Program-made: the position numbers and the translations under genes | Assembly (NCBI GenBank): GCA_965249455.1 | Contig: OZ252236.1 | Coordinates: 4,588,001-4,652,000, forward strand | DNA length: 64,000 nt | Direction of reading: 5' to 3' | Source of the DNA: Jiulongibacter sp024742395 | GTDB taxonomy: Bacteria > Bacteroidota > Bacteroidia > Cytophagales > Spirosomataceae | In this document: positions 41,065 to 50,823 of the stretch, piece after piece | Numbering within the stretch: position 1 is the first letter of the stretch | How the letters are laid out: the number at the start of each line of letters is the position of its first letter | The notes under the pieces: model-generated | The model's input: only the letters and a program-made list of their open reading frames with translations | Database searches by the model: none | Told to the model about the DNA's origin: nothing

Positions 41065-43344
41065 TTAATTGGCTACTTCACTTAAGAATTTTATTCTCAT
41101 TAATCTTAACTCTTCTTCAGAAACCTCATCATCGTAATCTTCAAATTCTACAAGAGCCTCTTTAATGCTATCACTTTCTGCATTCATGAAATATTCAAAA
41201 ATATCTTCTTGCTTATCTTCATCAATTTCGCCCTTGAGATAGTAATCCAGATTTAGTTTTGTACCTGAATAGCAAATATTCTCAATCTCTGTAAGGAGTT
41301 CTTCAAATGTTATTCCTTTAGCATCGGCTATTTCATCAAGACTTACTTTCCTATCCACCTGCTGAATAATGAAAATCTTGGTCTTTGATTTATTGACCGC
41401 AGACTTTACAATGAAATCCTGAGTAGTTTCAATTTCATTGTCTTTTACATATTTTTCTATCAGCTCCAGAAATGGCTTCCCAAATTTCCTTGCCTTCCCT
41501 TGCCCAACACCTTGCACCTGAGTCAGTGCTTCCATATTGGTAGGGTATGTGGTTGCCATCTCCTGTAAAGATGGCTCCTGGAATACCGCGTAGTGCGGAA
41601 TATTCTGGCTTTTCCCTACTTTCTTACATAGAGCTTTGAGCATCTCAAGCAACTCTTCGTCTGCGGCGGCTCCTGCACCTCCTGGTGAAGAAGTCTGAAT
41701 TTCATCATCGCGACTGCCTTCTGCCTCAGATAAATCATGATCGTCGTAAAGCTCAATCTGGTAAGGATCTGCAAGGTACTTTTTACCCTTCTCAGTCACT
41801 TTTACCACTCCATAGTTTTCTATATCCTTATCGATATATCCAAAAACTAACAATTGTCTCAGAACAGACACCCACTTATCTGTAACAGTATATTGTTCCT
41901 GCTCCTCTTTTTCGGCATTTTTACCTTTCGGCTTATAGACTACCTCCTGCTGATTAAAAAACTCTAACCCTTTACCATAAACCCCAAGCTTATCATGACC
42001 GTGGCTTTGGATATAATCATTTTGTTCCGTGTTTCCGGTTAGCACATCTGCCACATGTTGTATGGAGAATCTTTGCTCTGTAGCCAGTATTCCTTCAAGA
42101 GCTAAAACGGCCTCCTTTTCAACTTTGAAGGTCTTAGTAGGATTTTTACAGTTATCACAAAATCCGCAGTTCTCGTTCATGTATTCGCCAAAGTAGCTCA
42201 ATAGCTGCCTTCTTCTGCATACGCCCAAAGTAGAATAAGCCACAATTTCCATCAAGAGAGCTTTTGCATTGTCTCTTTCTGTTACGGTTTTGTCTTTGTT
42301 AAACTTCTCTAGTTTTAAAACATCATCATACGCGTAGAACATTAAACAGGTACCATCCAGGCCATCTCGTCCTGCTCTACCCGTTTCCTGATAGTAGCCT
42401 TCCAAAGATTTAGGGGCATCATAATGCACCACAAACCGAACGTCAGGTTTGTCAATTCCCATTCCGAAAGCAATGGTAGCAACTACCACATCACAGTCTT
42501 CATTAAGAAATGCATCCTGATTTTTTATTCGGGCGTCTGCATCTAATCCGGCATGATACGGCCTGGCCTTCACACCATTCACCACCAGCAAATTGGCAAT
42601 TTCTTCAACCTTTTTTCTACTTAAACAATACACAATTCCGCTTTTGCCCTTGTGATTGCTTATGAACTGTATAAGCTGTTTCTTAGGATTCTTCTTGGGC
42701 CTTACTTCGTAATACAGGTTTGCCCTGTTAAAAGAAGTTTTAAACACCTTTGAATCGTCCATGTTCAGATTTTTCTTGATATCCATCTGAACTTTCGGCG
42801 TAGCTGTAGCTGTCAAAGCTATGATCGGAAGCTTCTCATCAATGCTTTCTATAATGCTTCTGATCTTTCTGTATTCCGGCCTGAAATCATGCCCCCATTC
42901 TGAGATACAGTGAGCCTCATCTACAGCTACAAAGGATAGCTGAGCCTTTTTAAGGAATATCAGATTATCTTCTTTAGTTAGAGATTCCGGAGCAATATAA
43001 AGGAGTTTACAGGTGCCATCTAAGACATCCTTTTTAACCCTGTTCATTTCAGATTTATTCAAAGTAGAATTCAGGAATTGGGCATTAATCCCAAAGCCCT
43101 GCATCTGATCTACCTGATTTTTCATTAAAGCAATCAGCGGGCTAATAACCACAGCTGTGCCTTCAAGAGTTATAGCGGGCAATTGATAACACAATGATTT
43201 ACCCGCACCTGTTGGCATAATAACAAAGGTATTGTCACCTGTAACTATGCTTCCTATTATTCTTTCTTGCTCTCCTCTAAATTTGTTAAAACCAAAAATC
43301 TCTTTGAGATTTTGTTTCAATTTTTCTTCTACCAGTATTTCCAT
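41065..43344 (-). CDS. recQ: ATP-dependent DNA helicase RecQ
   Basis: A 759-residue superfamily 2 helicase. Walker A MPTGAGKS lies near 38-45, the DEAH box VDEAHCISEWGHDFR follows, and motif VI is QETGRAGRDG. The RQC zinc site is CRRRQLLSYFGE with ENCGFCDNC. The C-terminal winged-helix and HRDC-like domain (about 520-700) carries QVQGVGQGKARKFG. It unwinds recombination and repair structures in the cytosol. Length slightly exceeds the E. coli enzyme, mainly in an acidic linker near 540-560. Confidence 0.95.
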   Translation of the reverse strand: MEILVEEKLKQNLKEIFGFNKFRGEQERIIGSIVTGDNTFVIMPTGAGKSLCYQLPAITLEGTAVVISPLIALMKNQVDQMQGFGINAQFLNSTLNKSEMNRVKKDVLDGTCKLLYIAPESLTKEDNLIFLKKAQLSFVAVDEAHCISEWGHDFRPEYRKIRSIIESIDEKLPIIALTATATPKVQMDIKKNLNMDDSKVFKTSFNRANLYYEVRPKKNPKKQLIQFISNHKGKSGIVYCLSRKKVEEIANLLVVNGVKARPYHAGLDADARIKNQDAFLNEDCDVVVATIAFGMGIDKPDVRFVVHYDAPKSLEGYYQETGRAGRDGLDGTCLMFYAYDDVLKLEKFNKDKTVTERDNAKALLMEIVAYSTLGVCRRRQLLSYFGEYMNENCGFCDNCKNPTKTFKVEKEAVLALEGILATEQRFSIQHVADVLTGNTEQNDYIQSHGHDKLGVYGKGLEFFNQQEVVYKPKGKNAEKEEQEQYTVTDKWVSVLRQLLVFGYIDKDIENYGVVKVTEKGKKYLADPYQIELYDDHDLSEAEGSRDDEIQTSSPGGAGAAADEELLEMLKALCKKVGKSQNIPHYAVFQEPSLQEMATTYPTNMEALTQVQGVGQGKARKFGKPFLELIEKYVKDNEIETTQDFIVKSAVNKSKTKIFIIQQVDRKVSLDEIADAKGITFEELLTEIENICYSGTKLNLDYYLKGEIDEDKQEDIFEYFMNAESDSIKEALVEFEDYDDEVSEEELRLMRIKFLSEVAN

Positions 43345-43498
43345 CTTTTCTGCTGTACTTCTTCAAAAAACTTCTAGTGCGATACTATCCTTAAGGATTA
43401 GAGCGGTAGTTCAATATAGTCAATTCTTTTCAAAGAAATAGCCCTGTTCTCAAAAGATCACCACCAGAAGTCTGTTATATAAGGACACAAAAGTTTTC

Positions 43499-43506
43499 TA
43501 CTTTTG
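43499..43506 (+). promoter_or_regulatory. Promoter box of the KdsD-type gene
   Basis: TACTTTTG fits TAnnTTTG, 26 bases before the GTG at 43533. No clear -33 element was seen. Confidence 0.55.
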
Positions 43507-43532
43507 CCCTCTATTAATTATCCTAGTTTTAA

Positions 43533-44507
43533 GTGGAGACGAAAATAAACAAAAATATTATTGAGCTTGGCAAAAATGTCTTAAGGGCTGAGTCTGAGGC
43601 AATAGATTCTTTAAAAAGTTCAATTAACGAAAACTTCGAAAATGCTATTAAGCTGATTCTCAACTCAAAAGGAAAAGTTGTAATTACAGGTGTAGGTAAA
43701 AGTGCAATTATTGCACAGAAGATTTCAGCCACTTTTAACTCTACTGGGCAGCTCTCAGCTTTTCTGCATGGAGCAGATGCTTTACATGGAGATATTGGGA
43801 TTTTAGACAAAAGGGATATTCTGATAACTATCTCTAAAAGTGGAGAAACAGAAGAACTTCTTAAGCTGTTACCTTATATCAAGCATGTAAAATGCAAACA
43901 CATCGCGATCTCCGGGAATATTCATTCTACATTAGCAACTGAGGCTCACTGTACCTTAGATGCAAGTGTGGCTAAAGAAGCTTGTACAAATAACCTGGCT
44001 CCTACCACTTCTACCACTGCCGCCTTGGTTATGGGTGATGCCCTGGCAATTTGCCTAATGGAATTAAGGGAATTTAAAACCTCTGATTTTGCCAGAAACC
44101 ACCCGGCAGGTAGCCTTGGAAAAAAAACGCTGCTTAAAGTAGGAGACATTTATTCTAAAAATGCCATTCCTGCTGTTTTGGATCAAAGCGAAATTGAGGA
44201 AGTAATAATTGAAATCTCATCGAAAAGATTAGGAGCCACCGCTGTATTAGATAAGGAGAATAATCTTCTGGGAATAATCACAGACGGAGACCTTAGAAGA
44301 ATGCTTCGTAAGCACAAGGATTTCAGGCACTTAAAAGCTGTAAATATCATGACCGCTTCTCCAAAAACGATAAAGCCGGAAGCTATGGCCGTAGAGGCTC
44401 TAAGCTTTATGAAAGAGAATAATATCACTCAGCTAATCGTAGCAGAAGATCATAAAGCCTTAGGGTTTATTCATCTTCATGATCTCTTAAAGGAAGGTTT
44501 GGGCTAA
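43533..44507 (+). CDS. kdsD: Arabinose-5-phosphate isomerase (KdsD/KpsF type)
   Basis: A 324-residue cytosolic isomerase making D-arabinose 5-phosphate for Kdo synthesis. Residues 40-180 are a SIS domain (GKSAIIAQKISATFNSTG, SKSGETEELLKL), and two CBS domains follow from about 205 to 324. The start is GTG at 43533; the codon before it is TAA and there is no suitable ATG until far inside the protein. A TAnnTTTG box lies 26 bases upstream. nadB follows after 60 bases on the same strand. Confidence 0.9.
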   Translation: METKINKNIIELGKNVLRAESEAIDSLKSSINENFENAIKLILNSKGKVVITGVGKSAIIAQKISATFNSTGQLSAFLHGADALHGDIGILDKRDILITISKSGETEELLKLLPYIKHVKCKHIAISGNIHSTLATEAHCTLDASVAKEACTNNLAPTTSTTAALVMGDALAICLMELREFKTSDFARNHPAGSLGKKTLLKVGDIYSKNAIPAVLDQSEIEEVIIEISSKRLGATAVLDKENNLLGIITDGDLRRMLRKHKDFRHLKAVNIMTASPKTIKPEAMAVEALSFMKENNITQLIVAEDHKALGFIHLHDLLKEGLG

Positions 44508-44567
44508 AATGTCAATTGGTTAATACCGCTTTTATTTCTTCTTTTGTCAAATTATTACAACTCTAAC

Positions 44568-46160
44568 ATGCGTCAAACAGATTTTCTAGTCATAGGTTCA
44601 GGTATAGCCGGACTAAGCTTTGCCTTAAAAGCGGCCTCAAAAGGAAAAGTACTGGTTCTTACCAAAGTAAACGCAGATGAAACCAATACCAAATACGCTC
44701 AAGGTGGAATAGCCGCTGTTTTCGATCCTGAGGTGGATACCTTCGAGAAACATATAGAAGATACCTTAATTGCCGGTGACGGACTGTGTGACAGGGAGAT
44801 AGTAGAGATCGTGGTTAAAGAAGGGCCTGACAGAATAAGAGAGCTGATAGAATATGGTGCTAATTTTGACAAAGACGATGACGGCAGCTATGATTTGACC
44901 CGCGAAGGCGGACACTCTGAAAAGAGAATATTGCATTACAAAGACATAACCGGCTGGGAAATTGAAAGAGCCTTGCTGGAAGCAGTAGAGAAAAACCCAA
45001 ATATTGAAATTCTTACCCATTACTACGCGGTAGAAATCATAACCCAGCACCATCAGGGTATTGAAGTTACCCGAGAGACTGAAGACACTACTTGTCATGG
45101 TATCTATGCACTTGATGTAAACAGCGGAAAGGTTGATAAAATCCTCTCTAAAATGACTCTGATGGCAACAGGAGGTGCAGGTCATATTTATGCAGCCACC
45201 ACTAACCCTGTGATAGCTACCGGCGACGGTATAGCCATGGTTTACAGAGCAAAAGGAAAGGTCAGAGACATGGAAATGATTCAGTTTCATCCTACTTCTC
45301 TTTACAATCCGGGATCATTCCCGAGCTTTTTAGTCACAGAGGCTGTTAGAGGAGAAGGTGGTGTATTACGCGATCTGAACGGGCGTGAATTCATGTACGA
45401 CTACGACGAAAGAGGTTCTTTGGCTCCTCGTGATATTGTGGCCAGAAGTATTGATGCTGAAATGAAAAAATCAGGTGAAGAGTTTGTTTACCTGGATATT
45501 ACACACAAACCAAAAGAACTTATTCTCGATCATTTCCCTACAATTTACGAGAAATGTCTCTCTTTGGGAATCGACATGACAAAGGACTATATACCTGTAA
45601 CCCCTGCGGCTCATTATTTATGTGGAGGTATTTTGGTAGATAAAACCGGCGAATCAAGTATAAATAATTTATTTGCCTGTGGAGAATGCTCCTCTTCAGG
45701 TTTACATGGTGCCAACAGACTGGCCTCAAACTCGCTGGTTGAAGCCGCAGTATTTGGCAACAGAATAGCTCAAAGGGCACTGGAAAATATTGAAGGAGTT
45801 GAGTTTCAAACAAACATCCCTGAATGGGATGAGTTTGGAGCTGTACAGATCAATGAGGAAATATTAGTAACTCACAACCTCCGCGAGCTTCAAAGGATGA
45901 TGTCTGATTATGTCGGTATTGTTCGTTCAGATTTTCGTTTGACCAGAGCCATGAGGCGATTACAACTTTTAAAAGATGAAACTGAAGAGTTTTACAAGAA
46001 AAGCAAGCTTTCAGTTAAGCTTTGTGAACTCAGAAATTTGATTCTGTGTGCCGAAATGGTTATAAAATGTGCTATGATGAGAAAAGAAAGCAGAGGCCTT
46101 CATTACACAACTGATTACCCGTATAAATTAGGCGGTAAACCTCAAAACTCTGTGGTCTAG
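44568..46160 (+). CDS. nadB: L-aspartate oxidase
   Basis: A 530-residue FAD enzyme for the first step of de novo NAD synthesis (aspartate to iminosuccinate). I start at ATG 44568, since a TTG eight codons upstream lacks support. The dinucleotide fold VIGSGIAGLSFALKAA begins at residue 6, followed by KYAQGGIAAV and the conserved FHPTSLYNPGSFPSFLVTEAVRGEGG. The C-terminal SARAMRRLQLL-type helical domain is complete (FRLTRAMRRLQLLKDE). nadA and nadC are not nearby. Confidence 0.94.
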   Translation: MRQTDFLVIGSGIAGLSFALKAASKGKVLVLTKVNADETNTKYAQGGIAAVFDPEVDTFEKHIEDTLIAGDGLCDREIVEIVVKEGPDRIRELIEYGANFDKDDDGSYDLTREGGHSEKRILHYKDITGWEIERALLEAVEKNPNIEILTHYYAVEIITQHHQGIEVTRETEDTTCHGIYALDVNSGKVDKILSKMTLMATGGAGHIYAATTNPVIATGDGIAMVYRAKGKVRDMEMIQFHPTSLYNPGSFPSFLVTEAVRGEGGVLRDLNGREFMYDYDERGSLAPRDIVARSIDAEMKKSGEEFVYLDITHKPKELILDHFPTIYEKCLSLGIDMTKDYIPVTPAAHYLCGGILVDKTGESSINNLFACGECSSSGLHGANRLASNSLVEAAVFGNRIAQRALENIEGVEFQTNIPEWDEFGAVQINEEILVTHNLRELQRMMSDYVGIVRSDFRLTRAMRRLQLLKDETEEFYKKSKLSVKLCELRNLILCAEMVIKCAMMRKESRGLHYTTDYPYKLGGKPQNSVV

Positions 46161-46166
46161 AATAGA

Positions 46167-46772
46167 CTAAACAAAAAAGTCTCTTAGACCTACAAGTATA
46201 CTTTGCACGGCATAGGAAGCCAGAATTAAGCCCATTATTTTACTGATTACTGTAATTCCATACTCGCCAATTCTATCTTTCACAATATTGGCGGCTAAAA
46301 GCAATAAGCAGGTAATACCTATTACCACCAGTACAAGGAAAGATGTAACTGCCTGCTGCTGAACAGTGTAAATGTGATTATCTGTCATAAGAACTACCGC
46401 CATTATAGCACCTGGTGAGGCTATTGAAGGAATAGCTACAGGAAATATCGTGACATGCTTATAATCAGAAATTAAATGTTTTTCCATCTCTGGTTTACCA
46501 TCTCCAAAAATCATAGTTAAAGCAAAAAGGAATAATATAACCCCACCAGAAATTTGAAAAGCATCCAGTGAAACTTCCATTCCCTCTAATATGAGCTGTC
46601 CAATAACGATAAAAAACAGAAGTATAAAAAAGGCAAGAATGGAGGCTCTTATTGCCACTCTTCGTTTGTACTTTTTATCAAATTGTTTTGTCGCTTCCAG
46701 GTAAACTGGCACCGAGCCTAGCGGATCAATTACGGCTATAAGGAATAAAACGGTGCTAATTATTTCTGTCAT
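46167..46772 (-). CDS. MarC family integral membrane protein
   Basis: A 201-residue protein with six hydrophobic segments. ISTVLFLIAVIDPLGSVPVYL at the start, the MEVSLDAFQISGGVILFLFALTMIFG helix and PVAIPSIASPGAIMAVVL are the family signature. The MarC family was once linked to multiple antibiotic resistance but its function is uncertain. It is convergent with nadB, six bases away. Confidence 0.9.
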   Translation of the reverse strand: MTEIISTVLFLIAVIDPLGSVPVYLEATKQFDKKYKRRVAIRASILAFFILLFFIVIGQLILEGMEVSLDAFQISGGVILFLFALTMIFGDGKPEMEKHLISDYKHVTIFPVAIPSIASPGAIMAVVLMTDNHIYTVQQQAVTSFLVLVVIGITCLLLLAANIVKDRIGEYGITVISKIMGLILASYAVQSILVGLRDFFV

Positions 46773-46860
46773 GGAATATCGGTTAACTATAATTCATAAT
46801 CACAATTCATTTTCTAATAGAATTGTTCAGGAATCAGATTAATATTTTAATATTTAGTGC

Positions 46861-47976
46861 TTATGCTAAATTTCTAACAAGTTCTTGTAATGTGCTTTCA
46901 TTTATTGAAGTCTCACGCCAATCTTCCAATTTCTTGTTCATTACAAAAAACCATAGCGGAGGTACCAGACTCATAATTATCATTAAAGGGTATCCAAAAG
47001 GTAATTGAGGACTCTGGTCAAAATGCCTTAAAACCTGATATGGTCTGCTGGCATAGGCATGATGATCTGAATGTCTTTGCAAATTGAAAAGCAGAAGATT
47101 GCTATAAAAATGATTGGCGTTCCAGCTATGCAATGGATTTACCTTTTCATATCTTCCATTTGGTAACTTTTTGCGAAGCATACCATAATGCTCAATATAA
47201 TTTACTGCTTCCAAAAGCAATACCGCCATCAAAGCCTGAACAATGAAAAACAGAGGCACAAGTTGATTTATCTGCCCCCTCATTAACCACACAATAAGTG
47301 TTATGAAAATAAAAATAATCGGCGTTGCCAAAAAACCTGTTAAAAAAGAATTTGACAAGCTCCAGAATCTGATTCCTTTTTTCTGAAGAAGACTTTTTTG
47401 AATTTCTAAGGCACTAACAAAACTCCCAGTTATTGATCTCCACCAAAAAACATAAAGAGATTCATTCTTTCTGGAAGTAGCCGGATCCTCAGGAGTAGCC
47501 ACCCGTACATGATGCCCTCTGTTATGTTCTATGATAAAATGATGATAGAAAACCGAAACAAGTGCAGCTTTGGCATGCCAAACCGCCCATTTACTTTTCC
47601 GGTGCCCCAGTTCATGAGCCACATTTATTATAGTACCGCTGTATATTCCCTGACTCACACATATTCCAATAACTTGATGGATATTAAGCGAGGTACTCGA
47701 TAGAATATAGGCTCCCCAAAACAGTAAAAAAAACTGAATATAAACATGAGAATAAACTAAAAAGTCAAAGAATTTATCATTCAGCAATCTGTCAAAATCT
47801 TTTTTCAATACATTGTTCCGATCCTTACCTATCAGATAATCAACCAAGGGTATAATTAAATAAGCGTAAGGTGCTGTCAGAAAGGTCATCGGCGATGACG
47901 GAATATAATAGCCTAACAGGATAATTAAGGGGATAGAGTATGACCCCAGAAATCCCAGTCTTTTCCACTCACTCAT
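46861..47976 (-). CDS. alkB: Alkane 1-monooxygenase (AlkB)-type membrane hydroxylase
   Basis: A 371-residue membrane di-iron hydroxylase. The AlkB histidine boxes are intact: HELGHRK at 121-127, EHNRGHH at 150-156 and LQRHSDHHA at 299-307, with the HYG motif NYIEHYGML at 259-267. Six hydrophobic helices surround them. It should hydroxylate the terminal carbon of an alkane or a related fatty or aromatic methyl group, using rubredoxin. No rubredoxin or regulator is adjacent. The protein is shorter than typical AlkB (about 400). It lies divergent from the HupE-like gene. Assignment to the family is strong; substrate is open. Confidence 0.88.
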   Translation of the reverse strand: MSEWKRLGFLGSYSIPLIILLGYYIPSSPMTFLTAPYAYLIIPLVDYLIGKDRNNVLKKDFDRLLNDKFFDFLVYSHVYIQFFLLFWGAYILSSTSLNIHQVIGICVSQGIYSGTIINVAHELGHRKSKWAVWHAKAALVSVFYHHFIIEHNRGHHVRVATPEDPATSRKNESLYVFWWRSITGSFVSALEIQKSLLQKKGIRFWSLSNSFLTGFLATPIIFIFITLIVWLMRGQINQLVPLFFIVQALMAVLLLEAVNYIEHYGMLRKKLPNGRYEKVNPLHSWNANHFYSNLLLFNLQRHSDHHAYASRPYQVLRHFDQSPQLPFGYPLMIIMSLVPPLWFFVMNKKLEDWRETSINESTLQELVRNLA

Positions 47977-48056
47977 ATTTTACCCATTTATATGAAGCAA
48001 TTTAATAAAATATAGTCTGCTATGAGTAAATTGTACTTTCAACCTAATAATCTTTC

Positions 48057-48647
48057 ATGTCGGAGTTTTTTACCTATCTCAAGCTAGGCTATTTGCATAT
48101 CACAGACCTTCAAGGTTTTGATCACATTCTTTTCATAGTGGCACTTTGTGCTGTATATCGTTTTATTAAATGGCGTGAGGTCCTGATTCTTGTAACCGCC
48201 TTTACGCTAGGCCATTCTATTACATTGGCCTTATCTAGTTTAGGTTATGTCAATCTTAATCCCGATTTCATCGAGGTTCTAATACCAGTCACCATCATTG
48301 CCACCTGTATTAGCAATTTCTTTTATAAATTCCCGAAGAGTATTTACAAGAAGGTTAAAAACAGTCAGGCCCTTAGATATGGAATAACCAGTTTTTTCGG
48401 TTTGATACATGGACTGGGCTTTTCAAGCTATTTGAAATTTCTATTAGGAGCAGAAGCAAGTATAACCTTACCTCTTCTCTCATTTAATATTGGACTGGAG
48501 TTAGGTCAAATTTTGATTGTACTTGCAGTACTTTCTTTAAATTTTATTTTGATAGAAATCTTTAAGGTTAAAGCCAGGACCTGGAATTTAATTCTCTCCG
48601 GAATTACCTTAGGAATGTCTTTAATGCTTCTTATTAATCGGGTATAA
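48057..48647 (+). CDS. HupE/UreJ-like membrane protein
   Basis: A 196-residue protein with about six hydrophobic segments. GFDHILFIVALCAVYRFIKWREVL, LVTAFTLGHSITLALS and FGLIHGLGFSSYLKFLLG are the HupE/UreJ_2 signature, with conserved His residues facing the membrane. These proteins are implicated in nickel or metal uptake, but many in this phylum occur without hydrogenase or urease. The TIM-barrel gene begins after three bases. Confidence 0.78.
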   Translation: MSEFFTYLKLGYLHITDLQGFDHILFIVALCAVYRFIKWREVLILVTAFTLGHSITLALSSLGYVNLNPDFIEVLIPVTIIATCISNFFYKFPKSIYKKVKNSQALRYGITSFFGLIHGLGFSSYLKFLLGAEASITLPLLSFNIGLELGQILIVLAVLSLNFILIEIFKVKARTWNLILSGITLGMSLMLLINRV

Positions 48648-48650
48648 ACT

Positions 48651-49529
48651 ATGTTAAACAGAAGAGAGACTTTAAAAGCATTGGCCCTGGCACCATTTTT
48701 AAGCATAGGGAGCCATGCGTTTTCAATGGAGGCTGAATGCTACAAGTTAAAAACCAGTCTGAATGCTTTTTCTTTTAATGAACCTCTTTCTAAAGGAGAC
48801 ATTAATTTGTTTCAGGTTTTAGATTTCTGTGCTGAGCAAGGCTTTGATGCCGTGGATATTACCGGCTACTATTTTCCCGAGTACCCCAAATTACCTTCTG
48901 ATGAATATATTTACTCAGTAAAGCGTAAAGCTTCCCTCTTGGGTTTAGAAATAAGTGGTACAGGTGTCAGAAATGACTTCACAATTCCTGATAAACTTAC
49001 ACGTAACGAGCACATTCAGTTAGTTAAAAACTGGATTGATGTAGCTCAAAAGCTGGGAGCACCCGTCATACGGATTTTTGCAGGAGCAGGAATACCAAAA
49101 GGGTTTACCTGGGACCAAACAGCTGAATGGATGATTACTGCTATTCAGGAATGTGTTGAATATGGTAAAATCAGAGGCGTAATAGTGGCTATTCAAAATC
49201 ACAATGATTTTATTCAAACGCCGGAGCATGTGCATTATCTGATGAAGAGGATTAATGACCCATGGTTTGGTTTGATCATGGATACCGGAGGTTTCAGAAA
49301 TGGAGAAACCTATTCAGATATTGCCGAAACAATAAAGTATGCCGTAAACTGGCAGATCAAAGAGAAGATTTTCGTGAATGGCACTGAACTCGACACTGAC
49401 TACAAAAGACTGTTAACTTTGATTAAAAAATCATGCTACAAAGGCTACATACCCATTGAAACACTAGGAAAGGGAGCTCCCGGAGAAAAAGTTATAGCCA
49501 TGATGACAAAACTTAGAAAAGAACTCTAA
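48651..49529 (+). CDS. Tat-exported TIM-barrel sugar isomerase/epimerase-like protein
   Basis: A 292-residue xylose-isomerase-like TIM barrel with an N-terminal RRETLKALALAPFLSIG twin-arginine type signal. GFDAVDITGYYFPEYP, VIRIFAGAG, VAIQNHNDFIQT, GLIMDTGGF and GYIPIETLG are the conserved strands with metal-binding Glu, His and Asp positions. It resembles the exported isomerase at 14.8-15.7 kb in family but is not closely similar. It follows the HupE-like gene by three bases. Substrate unknown. Confidence 0.82.
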   Translation: MLNRRETLKALALAPFLSIGSHAFSMEAECYKLKTSLNAFSFNEPLSKGDINLFQVLDFCAEQGFDAVDITGYYFPEYPKLPSDEYIYSVKRKASLLGLEISGTGVRNDFTIPDKLTRNEHIQLVKNWIDVAQKLGAPVIRIFAGAGIPKGFTWDQTAEWMITAIQECVEYGKIRGVIVAIQNHNDFIQTPEHVHYLMKRINDPWFGLIMDTGGFRNGETYSDIAETIKYAVNWQIKEKIFVNGTELDTDYKRLLTLIKKSCYKGYIPIETLGKGAPGEKVIAMMTKLRKEL

Positions 49530-49532
49530 GTA

Positions 49533-49631
49533 TTACTCTTCGTCTGAATGCATTACGATTTCAGATGCCAGGATAAATCCTACAAATACAATGGACGAAA
49601 GTCCGTAATAAAGTATGTCTATTGGTTCCAT
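49533..49631 (-). CDS. Candidate 32-residue single-pass membrane peptide
   Basis: A complete ATG-to-TAA ORF of 33 codons. Residues 6-22 are hydrophobic (ILYYGLSSIVFVGFILA) and the tail is acidic (SDEE). It reads as a small membrane protein inserted by one helix. It lies in the gap between the TIM-barrel gene and the bestrophin gene, on the opposite strand, with no clear promoter box. The coding potential is judged only by the hydrophobic/charge pattern. Confidence 0.42.
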   Translation of the reverse strand: MEPIDILYYGLSSIVFVGFILASEIVMHSDEE

Positions 49632-49797
49632 AATTTGATTGTTTTAAACAGATTCACAAAAAAATATTCCAAACAAAACATGTGGATATTTATGGATATT
49701 CTTTTCTTCAAAACATCAAAAACCCGATTTTTAACCTATCTATGTCCATTAAATTCAACATCTTGCATCGTAAGTTAAATTACCTCATACCTACTTT

Positions 49798-50823
49798 ATG
49801 ATTGTAAAAAAGAATTATAGCCTTTCTCAAATCTTTAAGTTTACAGGCGGACACCTGATCTGGATAAGTCTTTGGGTGAGTTCCGTAGTTTTTCTGATCA
49901 GGTATTTTCAGCTGGAATGGCTTCATATTCCATGGCTTCCACTATCAATAATTGGTACCGCTGTAGCTTTTTATATAGGTTTCAAGAACAATCAGGCCTA
50001 TGATCGTCAGTGGGAAGCCCGGAAAATATGGGGAGGTATTGTGAATTCAAGCAGGTCATGGGGTAGCTCAGTTAAGGTTTTTATTTCTTATAATGCCTCT
50101 CCTACCAAGGAAAGTAAAAATCATCAGAAAAGACTGATTCATAAACATATTGCCTGGCTATATATCCTCAGAAGACAGCTACTAATTCCTACGCCCTGGG
50201 AACATGTGAGTCAACACACCATAGTGGCTAAAACAAACAGAAGAAGGATGAAGATATTTGGTCTAACAGAACAAGAGAACGAAAATGTGGCCAATAGAAT
50301 TTCTGAATTATTAGGTCCTGAACTGGAAGCCAAACTCAGTTCAGCCAAAAATACAGCAACTCAATTATTGGATAGCCAGAGCCTCGACCTGAAAACACTT
50401 TATCAAGAAGGACTCATTGACGATTTCAGACATATACAAATGCAAAAGCTCATTAATGAATTTTATACTTTGCAAGGACAGTGTGAACGTATAAAGAAGT
50501 TTCCATTACCAAGACAATATGGAGGTGTTAGCAGCATTTTTGTGGGAATATTTATCTTTTTACTTCCATTTGGAATGGTATCTGAATTTACTCAATTAGG
50601 ACTTTGGGGGATAACCTTGAGCATTCCTTTTACCATCTTGATTGCCTGGATTTATGTGGTTATGGAACTCGTAGGTGATTATTCTGAAAATCCATTTGAA
50701 GGCTTAGCTAATGACATTCCCATGTTATCGCTGACAAGAACTATTGAAATTGATCTTTTAGAAATGCTGGGAGAAACTGATTTACCAGCTCCGATTGAGG
50801 CCAGAAAGCATATTCTCTTGTAA
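49798..50823 (+). CDS. Bestrophin-type ion channel protein
   Basis: A 341-residue membrane protein. IGFKNNQAYDRQWEARKIWGGIVNSSRSWG in the N-terminal third and YGGVSSIFVGIFIFLLPFGMV in the middle are the bestrophin/YneE (UPF0187) signature, with the Arg-Pro-Asn-like pore region. The C-terminus ENPFEGLANDIPMLSLTRTIEIDL is also conserved. It probably forms a pentameric ion channel. It is convergent with the hybrid sensor gene (1 base apart). Confidence 0.88.
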   Translation: MIVKKNYSLSQIFKFTGGHLIWISLWVSSVVFLIRYFQLEWLHIPWLPLSIIGTAVAFYIGFKNNQAYDRQWEARKIWGGIVNSSRSWGSSVKVFISYNASPTKESKNHQKRLIHKHIAWLYILRRQLLIPTPWEHVSQHTIVAKTNRRRMKIFGLTEQENENVANRISELLGPELEAKLSSAKNTATQLLDSQSLDLKTLYQEGLIDDFRHIQMQKLINEFYTLQGQCERIKKFPLPRQYGGVSSIFVGIFIFLLPFGMVSEFTQLGLWGITLSIPFTILIAWIYVVMELVGDYSENPFEGLANDIPMLSLTRTIEIDLLEMLGETDLPAPIEARKHILL

